A stretch of DNA of 64,000 bases from Methylobacterium sp. J-068 (GCF_022829445.1 NZ_JAKSXY010000125.1:238332-302331); one strand, 5' to 3'. Numbered from the stretch's first letter, positions 7,761 to 16,200 are shown. Translations and numbers: made by a program. Notes: a model not told the origin generated them from the sequence alone.

Positions 7761-9383
7761 ATGATCCGCCTCGAAAAAATCGGCAAGCAGAACGGCCGCC
7801 AGATCGTCTTCATCGAGGCATCCGCCGCCCTCCAGAAGGGCGAGAAGGTCGGCCTCGTCGGCCCGAACGGCGCCGGCAAGACCACCCTGTTTCGGATGAT
7901 CACCGGCGAGGAGCAGCCCGACGAGGGCCAGGTCGCCACCGATCGCGGCATCACGATCGGGTATTTCAGCCAGGATGTCGGTGAGATGTCCGGCCGCAGC
8001 GTCGTCTCGGAAGTGATGAACGGCGCCGGCCCGGTCAGCGAGATCGGCGCCGAACTGAAGCTGGTGGAGCACGCGCTCGCCGATCCGGACCGCGCCGACG
8101 AGATGGAGGCCCTGATCGAGCGCTACGGCGAGGTCCAGGCCCGGTTCGAGGAACTCGACGGTTACGCCCTGGAGGGCCGCGCCTACGAGGTGCTGGCGGG
8201 CCTCAGTTTCTCCCAGGAGATGATGGACGGCGACGTCGGCAAGCTCTCGGGCGGCTGGAAGATGCGCGTGGCGCTCGCCCGCATCCTGCTGATGAACCCG
8301 GACGTGATGCTCCTAGACGAGCCGAGCAACCACCTCGACCTCGAGAGCCTGATCTGGCTCGAAGCCTTCCTCAAGGATTACGAGGGCGCGCTTCTGATGA
8401 CCTCGCACGACCGCGAGTTCATGAACCGAATCGTCTCCAAGGTCATCGAGATCGACGGCGGCACGCTGACCACCTATTCGGGCGACTACGTCTTCTACGA
8501 GCAGCAGCGGGCGCTGAACGAAACGCACCAGCAGGCGCAGTTCGAGCGCCAGCAGGCCATGCTCGCCAAGGAGATCAAGTTCATCGAGCGCTTCAAGGCC
8601 CGCGCGAGCCACGCCGCGCAGGTCCAGAGCCGGGTGAAGAAGCTCGACAAGATCGAGCGGGTGGAGCCCCCGAAGCGCCGGCAATCGATCGCGTTCGAGT
8701 TCCAGCCGGCGCCGCGCTCCGGCGACGACGTCGTCATCATCAAGAACGTGCACAAGCGCTACGGCAGCCGCAGCATCTACGAGGGCCTCGATTTCTCGAT
8801 CCGCCGGCGCGAGCGCTGGTGCGTGATGGGCATCAACGGCGCCGGCAAGTCCACGCTGCTCAAGCTCGTGACCGGCACGGCGCGCCCCGACGACGGCAGC
8901 ATCGCGGTCGGAGGCAGCGTCAAGCTCGGCTACTTCGCTCAGCACGCCATGGACCTCCTCGACGGGGACCTGACGGTGTTCCAGGACCTTGAGGCCAGCT
9001 TTCCGCAGGCGGGCCAGGGCTCGCTCCGGGCGCTGGCCGGCTGTTTCGGCTTCTCCGGCGACGACGTGGAGAAGCGCTGCCGCGTGCTCTCCGGCGGCGA
9101 GAAGGCCCGGCTCGTGATGGCCAAGATGCTGTTCGACCCGCCGAACTTCCTCGTCCTCGACGAGCCCACCAACCACCTCGACATGGGCACCAAGGAGATG
9201 CTCATCGCCGCCCTCGCGAATTACGAGGGCACGATGCTCTTCGTGAGCCACGACCGGCACTTCCTGGCCGCGCTCTCGAACCGCGTGCTCGAACTGACCC
9301 CGGACGGGATTCACCAGTATGGGGGCGGCTACACCGAATACGTCGCCCGCACCGGGCAGGAGGCTCCCGGCCTGCGGAGCTGA
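7761..9383 (+). CDS. ABC-F family ATP-binding protein (YbiT-like translation factor)
   Basis: This 540-residue duplicated ATPase has no membrane domain. The first ABC domain has Walker A GPNGAGKT, signature LSGGW and Walker B LLDEPSNHLD. A charged linker (about residues 240-320, rich in RQQAMLAKEIKFIERFKARA) is the P-site-tRNA-interaction motif region of ABC-F proteins. The second domain has Walker A GINGAGKS, signature LSGGE and LVLDEPTNHLD. ABC-F proteins act on the ribosome, by relieving stalling or by giving target-protection resistance. The length and linker resemble the YbiT branch, whose role is not fully settled. It is divergent from the MHYT operon across a 185-bp gap. The start ATG at 7761 has no strong ribosome site. 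Confidence 0.85.
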   Translation: MIRLEKIGKQNGRQIVFIEASAALQKGEKVGLVGPNGAGKTTLFRMITGEEQPDEGQVATDRGITIGYFSQDVGEMSGRSVVSEVMNGAGPVSEIGAELKLVEHALADPDRADEMEALIERYGEVQARFEELDGYALEGRAYEVLAGLSFSQEMMDGDVGKLSGGWKMRVALARILLMNPDVMLLDEPSNHLDLESLIWLEAFLKDYEGALLMTSHDREFMNRIVSKVIEIDGGTLTTYSGDYVFYEQQRALNETHQQAQFERQQAMLAKEIKFIERFKARASHAAQVQSRVKKLDKIERVEPPKRRQSIAFEFQPAPRSGDDVVIIKNVHKRYGSRSIYEGLDFSIRRRERWCVMGINGAGKSTLLKLVTGTARPDDGSIAVGGSVKLGYFAQHAMDLLDGDLTVFQDLEASFPQAGQGSLRALAGCFGFSGDDVEKRCRVLSGGEKARLVMAKMLFDPPNFLVLDEPTNHLDMGTKEMLIAALANYEGTMLFVSHDRHFLAALSNRVLELTPDGIHQYGGGYTEYVARTGQEAPGLRS

Positions 9384-9643
9384 TTCGGGTCGGATCCGGT
9401 CATCCGAGGGCGTCGAAAGCCAAGCTGACGGGCAGGTTGTGCGAATCTGCCCTGAAATTGAGCAGTTCGGGTCTGAAATCCCGCAGCAGTCGATGCGGGG
9501 ACGCATCCCTGGCCGTCTGGACGCTCGCCCCTGCGTCCCCTCGACGCCGCATCGGCCGGGCCCGGCCGTGGTCCGCCCCTTGCTCGTCCGGCTCCGATGC
9601 CGCCGACCGCGCGGCCTCCCGTTGCGAGCCCAGGACGTTGCCC

Positions 9644-10132
9644 ATGAAGCGCGAAGACCTCACCGAGAAGCTCCTCGACATCAAGCGTGAGAAGGGCTGG
9701 ACCTGGAAACACATTCAGGAGGAGATCGGCGGCATCTCGCCGATCCTGATCACCGCCGCCTGCATGGGCCAGATGAAGCTTCCGAAGGCCCAGGCCGCCA
9801 AGGCCGCCGCCCTGTTCGGCCTGTCCCAGGCCGAGGAGCGCATGCTGAACGAGGCCCCCTATCGCGGCTCGATCGCGCAGATGCCGCCGACCGACCCGCT
9901 GATCTACCGCTTCTACGAACTCGTGATGGTCTACGGCACCACCTGGAAGGAGCTAATCCAGGAGGATTTCGGCGACGGCATCATGTCGGCCATCGACTTC
10001 AACATGACGATGGAGCGCGAGCCCAACAACAAGGGCGACCGGGTGAAGATGAACCTCTCGGGCAAGTTCCTGCCCTACAAGTATTACGGCAACGAGGAGG
10101 GCGTGCCGGATTACGGCTTCAAGGAGAGCTGA
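9644..10132 (+). CDS. cynS: Cyanate hydratase (cyanase)
   Basis: The protein has 162 residues (family about 150-160). It catalyses bicarbonate-dependent breakdown of cyanate to ammonia and CO2 as a homodecamer. The N-terminal helical HTH-like domain (residues 1-85) is followed by the catalytic domain. The active-site Arg and Glu lie in LIYRFYELVMVYG and the Ser in GIMSAIDF, corresponding to Arg96, Glu99 and Ser122 of E. coli CynS. The open frame extends upstream to 9437, but those residues look like non-coding readthrough; homologues begin with MKRE(D/E). No cynT carbonic anhydrase or cynABD cyanate transporter gene is adjacent. It ends at a strong hairpin shared with the convergent aldo/keto reductase. 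Confidence 0.96.
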   Translation: MKREDLTEKLLDIKREKGWTWKHIQEEIGGISPILITAACMGQMKLPKAQAAKAAALFGLSQAEERMLNEAPYRGSIAQMPPTDPLIYRFYELVMVYGTTWKELIQEDFGDGIMSAIDFNMTMEREPNNKGDRVKMNLSGKFLPYKYYGNEEGVPDYGFKES

Positions 10133-10151
10133 ATCCGCCTCACGCCCGCTC

Positions 10152-10183
10152 GGCAGGGCCGGTCCCGAGGGACTGGCCCTGCC
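10152..10183. terminator. Bidirectional hairpin terminator between cynS and aldo/keto reductase
   Basis: Left arm 10152-10166 (GGCAGGGCCGGTCCC) pairs with right arm 10169-10183 (GGGACTGGCCCTGCC) at 14 of 15 positions; the exception is a G-T wobble. The loop is very short. It lies in the 60-bp gap between convergent genes and has no long T-tract, as is common in high-GC alphaproteobacteria. Confidence 0.6.
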
Positions 10184-10192
10184 GCCGGTTGA

Positions 10193-11302
10193 TCACTCCA
10201 TCGTGGGTGCCAGTTTCTGCACGCCCTCGACGTCGTCGCCGAGCCAGGCCGCGTTCTTGGCCGTGCCGTCGAAGGTCGCGCTGGTCTTGAACAGCTCGTA
10301 CTTGCCCTGGAGCGCATAGGGCTTGCTGCGCTCCAGCAACTCCGCGACCTTGGCCTTGTCCATCGGCTTGAAGGTCTTCACCGCCTCGAAGGCCTGATCG
10401 AGGTCGCGCTGGTTCTGAATGCCGGTGATGACCACCGTGGTCGGCAGGTTGAGGCTGAAGTGCAAGTATTCGAGCGGCTTGATCGGCGCGTCGCTCTTCA
10501 GGATCACGCCGTCGCCGAAGGTCTTCATGCCGAGCGCCGCGATGCCGGCCCGCACGAGATAGGGCAGCACGAGGTGGCCGAACGAGCGGAAATGCGCGTC
10601 CATCACGTTCAGAGGCATCTGCGCGGAATCGAAGTGGAAGCCGCGCTCCGCCGCGACTTCGAGCATCTGCAGGTGGATGCGCGGGTCCTTGTGACCGGTG
10701 AAACCGATGTAGCGCAGCTTGCCCGCAGCCCGAGCCTCCACGAAAGCCTCCATGGCGCCGCCCTCGGCGAAGACCCGGTCGGGATCGTCGTAGCGCAGGA
10801 TCTCGTGGTGCTGGACGAGGTCGATGCGGTCGGTGCGCAGACGCTTCAGGGATTCGTCGATCTGGCGCATCGCCTCCTGCTTGGTGCGCCCGTCCATCTT
10901 GGACATCAGGAACACCTTGTCGCGGTAGCCGCCCTGTGAGAGCGCGACGCCCATGCGCAGTTCCGAGCGGCCGCCGTTATAGTCCCAGCAATTGTCCATG
11001 AAGGTGATGCCGCGCTCGATGCCCGAATGGATCAAGCGGGTGGCCTCGTCGTCCGAGACCGCGTTCTTGCCGAGGTGGAAGCCGCCCATGCCGATGGCCG
11101 AGATCTTCTCGGCGTGCCGTCCGAACGGGCGGTAGAGCATCTCGCCCCGGCGCTCGCCGGGATCGGTGACGAGGGGCAGGTCGGCGGGGTCCTTCGGCCG
11201 GGTCTCCGGCAGGCCCGGCGCGGTCACGGCCGCCCCGGCGGAACTGGTCGCGGCGAGGCCGGCGCCGAGGGCGGCGCCCTGAAGGAAGCTGCGGCGTTCC
11301 AT
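10193..11302 (-). CDS. Tat-exported aldo/keto reductase
   Basis: The protein has 369 residues. It opens with a twin-arginine signal (MERRSFLQG followed by a hydrophobic Ala/Gly stretch to about residue 28), so it is predicted to be periplasmic or at least Tat-targeted. The catalytic tetrad is visible: Asp and Tyr in FMDNCWDYNGG, Lys in FLMSKMDG and His in DLVQHHEI. The barrel continues to an unusual C-terminal extension rich in Lys. Tat export fits a protein that folds around NADP(H) before export, and this type occurs in several bacteria. It lies 36 bp downstream of larB on the same strand, so it may be cotranscribed with larCEB. Substrate unknown. Confidence 0.85.
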   Translation of the reverse strand: MERRSFLQGAALGAGLAATSSAGAAVTAPGLPETRPKDPADLPLVTDPGERRGEMLYRPFGRHAEKISAIGMGGFHLGKNAVSDDEATRLIHSGIERGITFMDNCWDYNGGRSELRMGVALSQGGYRDKVFLMSKMDGRTKQEAMRQIDESLKRLRTDRIDLVQHHEILRYDDPDRVFAEGGAMEAFVEARAAGKLRYIGFTGHKDPRIHLQMLEVAAERGFHFDSAQMPLNVMDAHFRSFGHLVLPYLVRAGIAALGMKTFGDGVILKSDAPIKPLEYLHFSLNLPTTVVITGIQNQRDLDQAFEAVKTFKPMDKAKVAELLERSKPYALQGKYELFKTSATFDGTAKNAAWLGDDVEGVQKLAPTME

Positions 11303-11338
11303 GTTCGGTCTCCGTGATGGACGATGTGGGACGGCATC

Positions 11339-12031
11339 TCAGGTCGGCTCCGAGGCGGCGGAGGCGAGCATCCGCGCGGCGTGGAGCCAGCGCATCGCCG
11401 CGCAGGCGGCACCGTAGCCGTTGTCGATGTTGACCACGGTGATCCCGGGCGCGCAGCTCGCCAGGATGGCGTCGAGGGCGGTGCGCCCGCCCTCCGCGAC
11501 GCCGTAGCCGACGGAGGTCGGCACCGCGATCAGGGCGCTGGCGACGAGGCCGCCGAGGACGCTGGGCAGCGCGGCATCCATGCCGGCCGCGACGATCAGG
11601 ACCGGGAGCGCCCGGATCTCCTCCAGGCGGCGGGTCAGGCGCCAGAGACCCGCAACGCCGACATCGGCGAACAGCGTCGCGGCATGGCCCTGATAGGCCA
11701 ATGTGCGCTCGGCCTCGCGCGCCACCGGAACGTCCGACGTCCCGGCGGCCACGATGCCGATCCGGGACGGGCCCCTCAGCGGCCGGGGCGTGCCGAAGAT
11801 GGCGGTGCGCGAGACGCCGCAATAATCGATCCGGCGGCGATGCGCCTCGGCCAGGGCCGCGTGCTTGTCGGGGTCGAGGCGGGTCAGCAGCAGGGAGGCG
11901 CCGCGCGCGGCCGCGGCCTCCAGGATGGCGTCGATCTGCACCGGGGACTTGCCCGCCGCATAGATCGCCTCCTCCAGGCCGATCCGCTCGGGCCGGGCGA
12001 AATCGAGGACGAACTCGTCGCCGACACTCAT
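11339..12031 (-). CDS. larB: Nickel-pincer cofactor biosynthesis protein LarB (pyridinium-3,5-biscarboxylic acid mononucleotide synthase)
   Basis: The protein has 230 residues. LarB carboxylates nicotinic acid adenine dinucleotide and hydrolyses it, giving the biscarboxylated pyridinium mononucleotide precursor of the lactate racemase cofactor. The C-terminal half has the AIR-carboxylase (PurE-like) core (IGIVAAGTSDVPVAREA, then VLIVAAGMDAALPSVLGGL). The N-terminal third (MSVGDEFVLDFARPERIG...) is the LarB-specific part with the cysteine-containing segment RRRIDYCGVSRTAIFG. The start overlaps the larE stop as ATGA (12028-12031). A much longer frame continues upstream on the same strand, but it is a shadow of larE. 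Third gene of larC-larE-larB. Confidence 0.93.
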   Translation of the reverse strand: MSVGDEFVLDFARPERIGLEEAIYAAGKSPVQIDAILEAAAARGASLLLTRLDPDKHAALAEAHRRRIDYCGVSRTAIFGTPRPLRGPSRIGIVAAGTSDVPVAREAERTLAYQGHAATLFADVGVAGLWRLTRRLEEIRALPVLIVAAGMDAALPSVLGGLVASALIAVPTSVGYGVAEGGRTALDAILASCAPGITVVNIDNGYGAACAAMRWLHAARMLASAASEPT

Positions 12032-12855
12032 GCGGAAGGCCCCGTCAGGAAGGCGCTGCCGGTCCGGTAGGCCATGAAGCGCACCGGCGCCTCGGGCAGG
12101 CCGAGCGGGGCTGTCGCGCGAATGCGGAGGGCGAGGTCGCCGCGCCGATCCGCGTCGAGAACCGCGAGGCTGTCCGGATCGAGTTCGACCACGATTCCGG
12201 CGGCGCGCACGCGGCAGCGCACGGCGCGCTTGGCCCCCGCCGAAACCCCGAGCGCGCCGCCGACGAGGCTCTCGACGGCATGGATGAACGCGAGGGTCTC
12301 GGGCTCGATCCGGATTCCGGTCTCGACACGGCTGGAGAGGCAGGGCGCCGCCGGCAAGTCCGCCACCTCCCCGAGGCCGAGGGCGCGGGCGAGCGCGCGC
12401 ACGGCCGCCTTGTCGAACCCCGCCTCGATGTAGGGGTGGCGGACCGCATGCTCGCGAGCGGCGTCGAGACCGGGGCGATATTCGCCGAGATCGTCGAGAT
12501 TGGCGCCCGAGACCATCGTGCGGTCGCTGACCGCCCGGATGGTGCCGTAGAGGTTGGTCTTGCAGAAGAAGCAGCGGTTCACCGGGTTCGCCCGGTAGTT
12601 CGGATCGGCGAATTCGCCGGCCTGGACCACGCGCAAGGTCCAACCCGCGCGGGCCGCTTCCGCCCGTACGCGTGCCGTGGCCTCGGCCGGAACGGCGGGC
12701 GACGCCGCGTGCACCATCAGCGCCGCCTCGGCGCCGAGGACGCGGTGCGCCAGGGCCGCCAGGGTCAGACTGTCGACGCCGCCGCTCACCGCGACCGCGA
12801 GGGGGCCGATCCCGGCGAGCACGGCGGCCAGACGCTCTTGGGGCTCCGCGCTCAC
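12028..12855 (-). CDS. larE: Pyridinium-3,5-bisthiocarboxylic acid mononucleotide synthase LarE (sacrificial sulfur insertase)
   Basis: This is a 275-residue PP-loop ATPase. The PP-loop is SGGVDS at residues 24-29, and GANLDDLGEYRPG is typical of the family. LarE activates the precursor carboxylates with ATP and inserts sulfur. In the Lactiplantibacillus plantarum enzyme the sulfur comes from a cysteine that becomes dehydroalanine. The likely equivalent here is Cys172 in PCLSSR; two further cysteines sit in NRCFFCKTN near residue 95. Because the candidate cysteine is present, the single-turnover 'sacrificial' route is likely rather than a cluster-dependent version. ATGA overlaps join it to larC upstream and larB downstream. 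Confidence 0.93.
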   Translation of the reverse strand: MSAEPQERLAAVLAGIGPLAVAVSGGVDSLTLAALAHRVLGAEAALMVHAASPAVPAEATARVRAEAARAGWTLRVVQAGEFADPNYRANPVNRCFFCKTNLYGTIRAVSDRTMVSGANLDDLGEYRPGLDAAREHAVRHPYIEAGFDKAAVRALARALGLGEVADLPAAPCLSSRVETGIRIEPETLAFIHAVESLVGGALGVSAGAKRAVRCRVRAAGIVVELDPDSLAVLDADRRGDLALRIRATAPLGLPEAPVRFMAYRTGSAFLTGPSA

Positions 12856-14117
12856 GCGTCGTCTCCGAAACCGGCGTGGTCGCGCAGCGCCATCGCCTCG
12901 GCCGTCCGGCGCAGGGCGGCCCGCCCGGCATGGCCCTCGCGCGCCAAGGCGTCGTCGGCCTCCGCCTTGGCACTCGCGCCGTCGGGACGGGCGACGATCT
13001 TCACGCGGACGGGGAGCCCCTCGACCGCCACGGTTTCGAGCCGGCGCGGCAGGGCGGCCCCGGAAACGATACGGTGGCGCAGGCCGATCGTGGTCGTCTC
13101 GGTGAAGCAGGCGGCGATGGCGCCCTCGATCGCGCTGGCGCGGGCGAGCGCCCGGACATGGATCATCATCCGGCCCTTCTTGCCGAAGACCGGCATCTGC
13201 ACGACGTCGAAGATGTCGGGATGGGCGCGCAGGCGGTCGAGCCCCATCGCGAGATCCTCGCCGGACTGGTCGTCCACCTCGAATTCGATGACGCCGAGTT
13301 CGCGGTGCTCGGCGGATCTTCGCGGCGCAGCCTCGTCCTCCTCGTAGACGAGGACCCGCAGGCAGTTGCTGATGCCGGGCAGCGTCCTGGTACCGAACCC
13401 GATGCCCGAGGCCTTGAGGAGGCGCGGGCCGGCCGCCGCCGGCGGCACGATCGCGCGCAGGTGGCGCAGGATGGCGGCGCCCGTCGGGGTGACGCGCTCG
13501 CCGGGAATGCCGTCATCGAGGGTCGCGAAGCCTTCGAGGAGCAGGCTCGTGGCGGGGGCCGGCACCGGCAGGGGGCCGTGCTGCGTCCGAACCCGGCCCG
13601 ATCCGAGCGGCAGGGCCGACACGCTCCAGGCCGTGGCCTCGAGGGCGGCGATCAGGTGCGCGGCCGCGACGATGTCGGCGATCGAGTCCCAGGCCCCGAC
13701 CTCGTGGAAGGCGACCGCATCCACGCCGATGCCGTGGACGCGCGCCTCGGCCTCGGCGAGGCGGGAGAAGATCCCGATCGCGTGCGTGCGAACGGCCGGC
13801 GCGAGCGGCGCGCCTTGAAGCTCGTCACGGATGCGCGACCAGGGCCGGTGCGCATGGACGTGGGCGTGATCCGCGCCGTGATGATGGGCGTGCCGATGCC
13901 CGGACATGTCGTGGTCCGGCGCGCCCGGCCTGGCGACGACGAAGCGGCGCCCGTCGAGGATGCCGTCGTTGTGGCGCAAGGTTTCGCAGGACACCTCGGG
14001 CAGGGCAGCGCGGATGCTGGCGATCACCCCGGCCTCGTGCTCCGGGAAGGCGTGAAGGAGGGAAGCGGCGAACATGTCGCCCGCGACCCCTCCGAGGGCG
14101 TCGAGATGGATCTGCAT
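12852..14117 (-). CDS. larC: Nickel insertion protein LarC (CTP-dependent cyclometallase)
   Basis: The protein has 421 residues from the ATG at 14117. LarC inserts nickel into the bisthiocarboxylated nucleotide to complete the NPN cofactor. The family start MQIHLDALGGVAGDMFAASL is at that ATG; the frame could begin 15 codons earlier, but the conserved block supports 14117. A histidine-rich loop (about residues 69-88, with MSGHRHAHHHGADHAHVHAH) is a probable nickel-binding or storage segment. In L. plantarum larC is split and joined by programmed frameshift; here it is one continuous frame. Its TGA overlaps the larE ATG (ATGA at 12852-12855). The cysteine-poor C-terminal ferredoxin-like domain is complete. 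Confidence 0.92.
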   Translation of the reverse strand: MQIHLDALGGVAGDMFAASLLHAFPEHEAGVIASIRAALPEVSCETLRHNDGILDGRRFVVARPGAPDHDMSGHRHAHHHGADHAHVHAHRPWSRIRDELQGAPLAPAVRTHAIGIFSRLAEAEARVHGIGVDAVAFHEVGAWDSIADIVAAAHLIAALEATAWSVSALPLGSGRVRTQHGPLPVPAPATSLLLEGFATLDDGIPGERVTPTGAAILRHLRAIVPPAAAGPRLLKASGIGFGTRTLPGISNCLRVLVYEEDEAAPRRSAEHRELGVIEFEVDDQSGEDLAMGLDRLRAHPDIFDVVQMPVFGKKGRMMIHVRALARASAIEGAIAACFTETTTIGLRHRIVSGAALPRRLETVAVEGLPVRVKIVARPDGASAKAEADDALAREGHAGRAALRRTAEAMALRDHAGFGDDA

Positions 14118-14222
14118 GCGCTCAGGTGTTCGCGGCTCGTGAGAGGCGAACGCGACATGCACCGGAAAGGTCCGGCGCCAAGCGTCACCGGGCCCGGACC
14201 GAAGGCCGCAGCAACGGGCGTG

Positions 14223-14681
14223 TCAGTCCGCGCGGATCTGCGTCGGACCACGCGTACCCAAACCGACGGCGCAGGTGCAGGTCAGCGCCTTGCCCGGATC
14301 GGTGCCCTTCTGCGCCAGGGTCTCGCAAGCGAGGAGATGGCGCAGCAGCGTCGCCATCTGCCCGATCTGATAGGGCTTCTGCATCACCGGAATCGCGTTG
14401 TACGCAGGCTCGATACCGGCGGTTCCGTAGCCGGTGGCGAAGATGAACGGGATGCAGCGCTCGAAGAGCACGTCGGCGATGGGATAGCTGCAGGTCTCCC
14501 CGAGGTTCACGTCGAGGATCGCCATGTCGAAGTCGCCGCCGCGCGCGAGGCTCAGCGCCTTGTCGAGCCGCATGGCGAGTTCGACCTCGCAGCCGAGTTC
14601 GAGGAGCATGTCCTCGCCCAGCATCGCCACCAGGCTCTCGTCCTCCACCAGGAGAACCCGTCGACCCTCGAGCCGCGCCAT
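14223..14681 (-). CDS. Single-domain response regulator
   Basis: This receiver has 152 residues, with acidic residues in LLVEDESLV (11-15), phospho-acceptor Asp57 in MAILDVNLGE and the lysine in PVMQKPYQIG. After about residue 120 there is a short Cys-containing tail (ALTCTCAVGLG) and no output domain. The LxVEDE...DVNLG style is typical of receivers paired with HWE kinases in Rhizobiales and Methylobacterium. The ATG shares one base with the TGA of the upstream kinase gene (TGATG at 14679-14683), so the pair is translationally coupled. It lies 105 bp upstream of larC on the same strand; whether larC is read from this operon is unknown. Confidence 0.87.
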   Translation of the reverse strand: MARLEGRRVLLVEDESLVAMLGEDMLLELGCEVELAMRLDKALSLARGGDFDMAILDVNLGETCSYPIADVLFERCIPFIFATGYGTAGIEPAYNAIPVMQKPYQIGQMATLLRHLLACETLAQKGTDPGKALTCTCAVGLGTRGPTQIRAD

Positions 14682-15787
14682 CAGAGCCCGCGCCCCAGCA
14701 CGACGTCGCGGCCGTGCCAGCCCAGAGCGGTCAGGGGGATTTCGAGGTGGCAGACGACGCCGCCCGGCGGGTAGCCGATCACCGCCGTTCCCTCGAACTC
14801 CATCGGCAGCTGGCGCTCGATCAGACGCGTGCCGAAACCTTTCCGCGTCGGCTCCGCGACGGTGGGACCACCACTCTCCGTCCAGTCGAGCTTCAGGCGC
14901 TCCCCGGCCCCGACCGGCTCCAGCGTCCAGCGCACGCTCACCCGGCCCTCGGGAACCGAGAGGGCGCCATACTTCGCGGCATTGGTCATCAGATCGTGCA
15001 GGGCCATCGCGAGAGTGACGGCGACCTTGGGGTGCAGCCGGGTGTCGGGGCCGACGAGATCGAAGCGCGCCGTGTCGATCTCCGCCAGGGCGTGAGGCGC
15101 CAGCGCGCACTCGACCACGCTGCGCAGGCTGGCGCTCTCCCAATTCTCGGCGGTGAGCACGTTGTGCGTGTTGGACAGGGCGACCATACGGGCGTCGAAC
15201 ATCTGCCGCGCCACCTGGTCCGTCCGGCCCCGGAACGTCTGCGCGGCGATCGACTGGACCGTCGCCAAGGTGTTCTTCACGCGGTGGTTCAGTTCGTTCG
15301 TCAGGAGGCGTTGGCGCTCGGACGCCGCCTTCTCCTCGGTGATGTCCCGCACTTCGATGATCGTGCCGATGATGTTGGCGGCATCGTCCCGGATCGGGCT
15401 CGCGGTGAAGCCAACGGGATAGAAATGCCCGTCCTTGTGGACGAACACCTCCTCCCCCCGCTCCTGGTTGTTCTCGGGAAAAGCACGGTCGATGGCGCAT
15501 TCGGCCAGGGGAAACGGGCGCCCGTCGGGATAGGTGTGATGCACCACGTCGTGCAGCGGGCAGTCGCGCGCGAGCACCTCGGCGAGGGTGAAGCCGGTCA
15601 GCAGTTCCGCCGCCCGGTTCATGTAGACGCAGTGCTGGCGGTCATCCATCAGGAAGATCGACACCGAGGCGTTGTTCAGGACCGCGTTGAGGCGCCGTTC
15701 GGTCTCGTGAAGCTGAGACCCGCGACGCAACGTCGGAAGGGTCGTGATGGCGGTGTCATACGCCTCGATCGGTCCACGGCTCGGCAC
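14681..15787 (-). CDS. PAS-domain HWE-type sensor histidine kinase
   Basis: A PAS domain (LNAVLNNASVSIFLMDD ... VRDITEEKA) with a PAC tail is followed by an HWE/HisKA_2 dimerisation domain with His in LLTNELNHRVKNTLATVQSI and an HWE-type ATPase lobe (MALHDLMTNAAKYGAL; WTESGG; KGFGTRLIERQLP). No transmembrane segment is seen, so it is cytoplasmic. The frame is open upstream to an ATG at 16084, but residues there are arginine-rich and unlike a protein. I chose the in-frame GTG at 15787, with GGGGA upstream, giving 368 residues; other GTG/TTG starts nearby are possible. Methylobacterium has many light-, oxygen- or general-stress HWE kinases; this PAS lacks an obvious LOV cysteine motif. Confidence 0.78.
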   Translation of the reverse strand: MPSRGPIEAYDTAITTLPTLRRGSQLHETERRLNAVLNNASVSIFLMDDRQHCVYMNRAAELLTGFTLAEVLARDCPLHDVVHHTYPDGRPFPLAECAIDRAFPENNQERGEEVFVHKDGHFYPVGFTASPIRDDAANIIGTIIEVRDITEEKAASERQRLLTNELNHRVKNTLATVQSIAAQTFRGRTDQVARQMFDARMVALSNTHNVLTAENWESASLRSVVECALAPHALAEIDTARFDLVGPDTRLHPKVAVTLAMALHDLMTNAAKYGALSVPEGRVSVRWTLEPVGAGERLKLDWTESGGPTVAEPTRKGFGTRLIERQLPMEFEGTAVIGYPPGGVVCHLEIPLTALGWHGRDVVLGRGL

Positions 15788-16084
15788 GAGAGATCGGTTC
15801 CCCAATTCCTGCCGGCGCTGCGGCCGGCGGTGTTGATCGACGGTGGCGTGACCCCGGAGCCGGACGATCCTCCGGCGTGTATCGCGGTACCCGGATGAGC
15901 ACTGCAAGGCGCAATCCATGCTCCATCGATTGGTTCCGTGTCGAGGACAATCTCGAATGCGAAGGCCCCGAAACCCGCCGGGTCGCCGATGTGGAGCGCG
16001 CCCGACGCGGGTGCGATTCGGCCGCGCTACACTTTCTGAACCCGATCGAGCGGTTTCGGGTTGGGTTTCCATCGGGTCGGCCAC

Positions 16085-16156
16085 GGGTTCGGACCTCTCA
16101 TGGGGTCCGGACCTCTCATGGGGTTCGGACCTCTCATGGGGTTCGGATCTCTGATG
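16085..16156. repeat. Four tandem copies of an 18-bp unit
   Basis: Units are 16085-16102, 16103-16120, 16121-16138 and 16139-16156, with consensus GGGTTCGGACCTCTCATG. Copy 2 differs at one base (T to C) and copy 4 at two (C to T, C to G). Because 18 is a multiple of three, the unit leaves an upstream-open frame intact, but no gene is supported there. The array ends 45 bp before the Rmf/CrpP-like start codon. Adjacent units create GGACC...GGTCC half-palindromes. The rest of the 413-bp gap 15788-16200 has no gene I can support. Confidence 0.9.
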
Positions 16157-16200
16157 GGCCTTTCGCCCGCGTGCGATCCGGTGTGACAGGGAGTTCAGAG

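Noticed and set aside
9437..9643. Upstream extension of cynS
   Set aside because: Sixty-nine residues without cyanase likeness; cyanases start with the conserved helical domain at the ATG 9644.
12852..14117. Programmed frameshift in larC as in L. plantarum
   Set aside because: The two halves are in one continuous reading frame here.
15788..16084. N-terminal extension of the PAS kinase to an ATG at 16084
   Set aside because: About 99 added residues are Arg-rich and lack any domain; the GTG at 15787 is closer to the PAS start and has a plausible ribosome site.
16085..16156. CRISPR array
   Set aside because: Units are directly adjacent with no spacers and there are no cas genes in the window.
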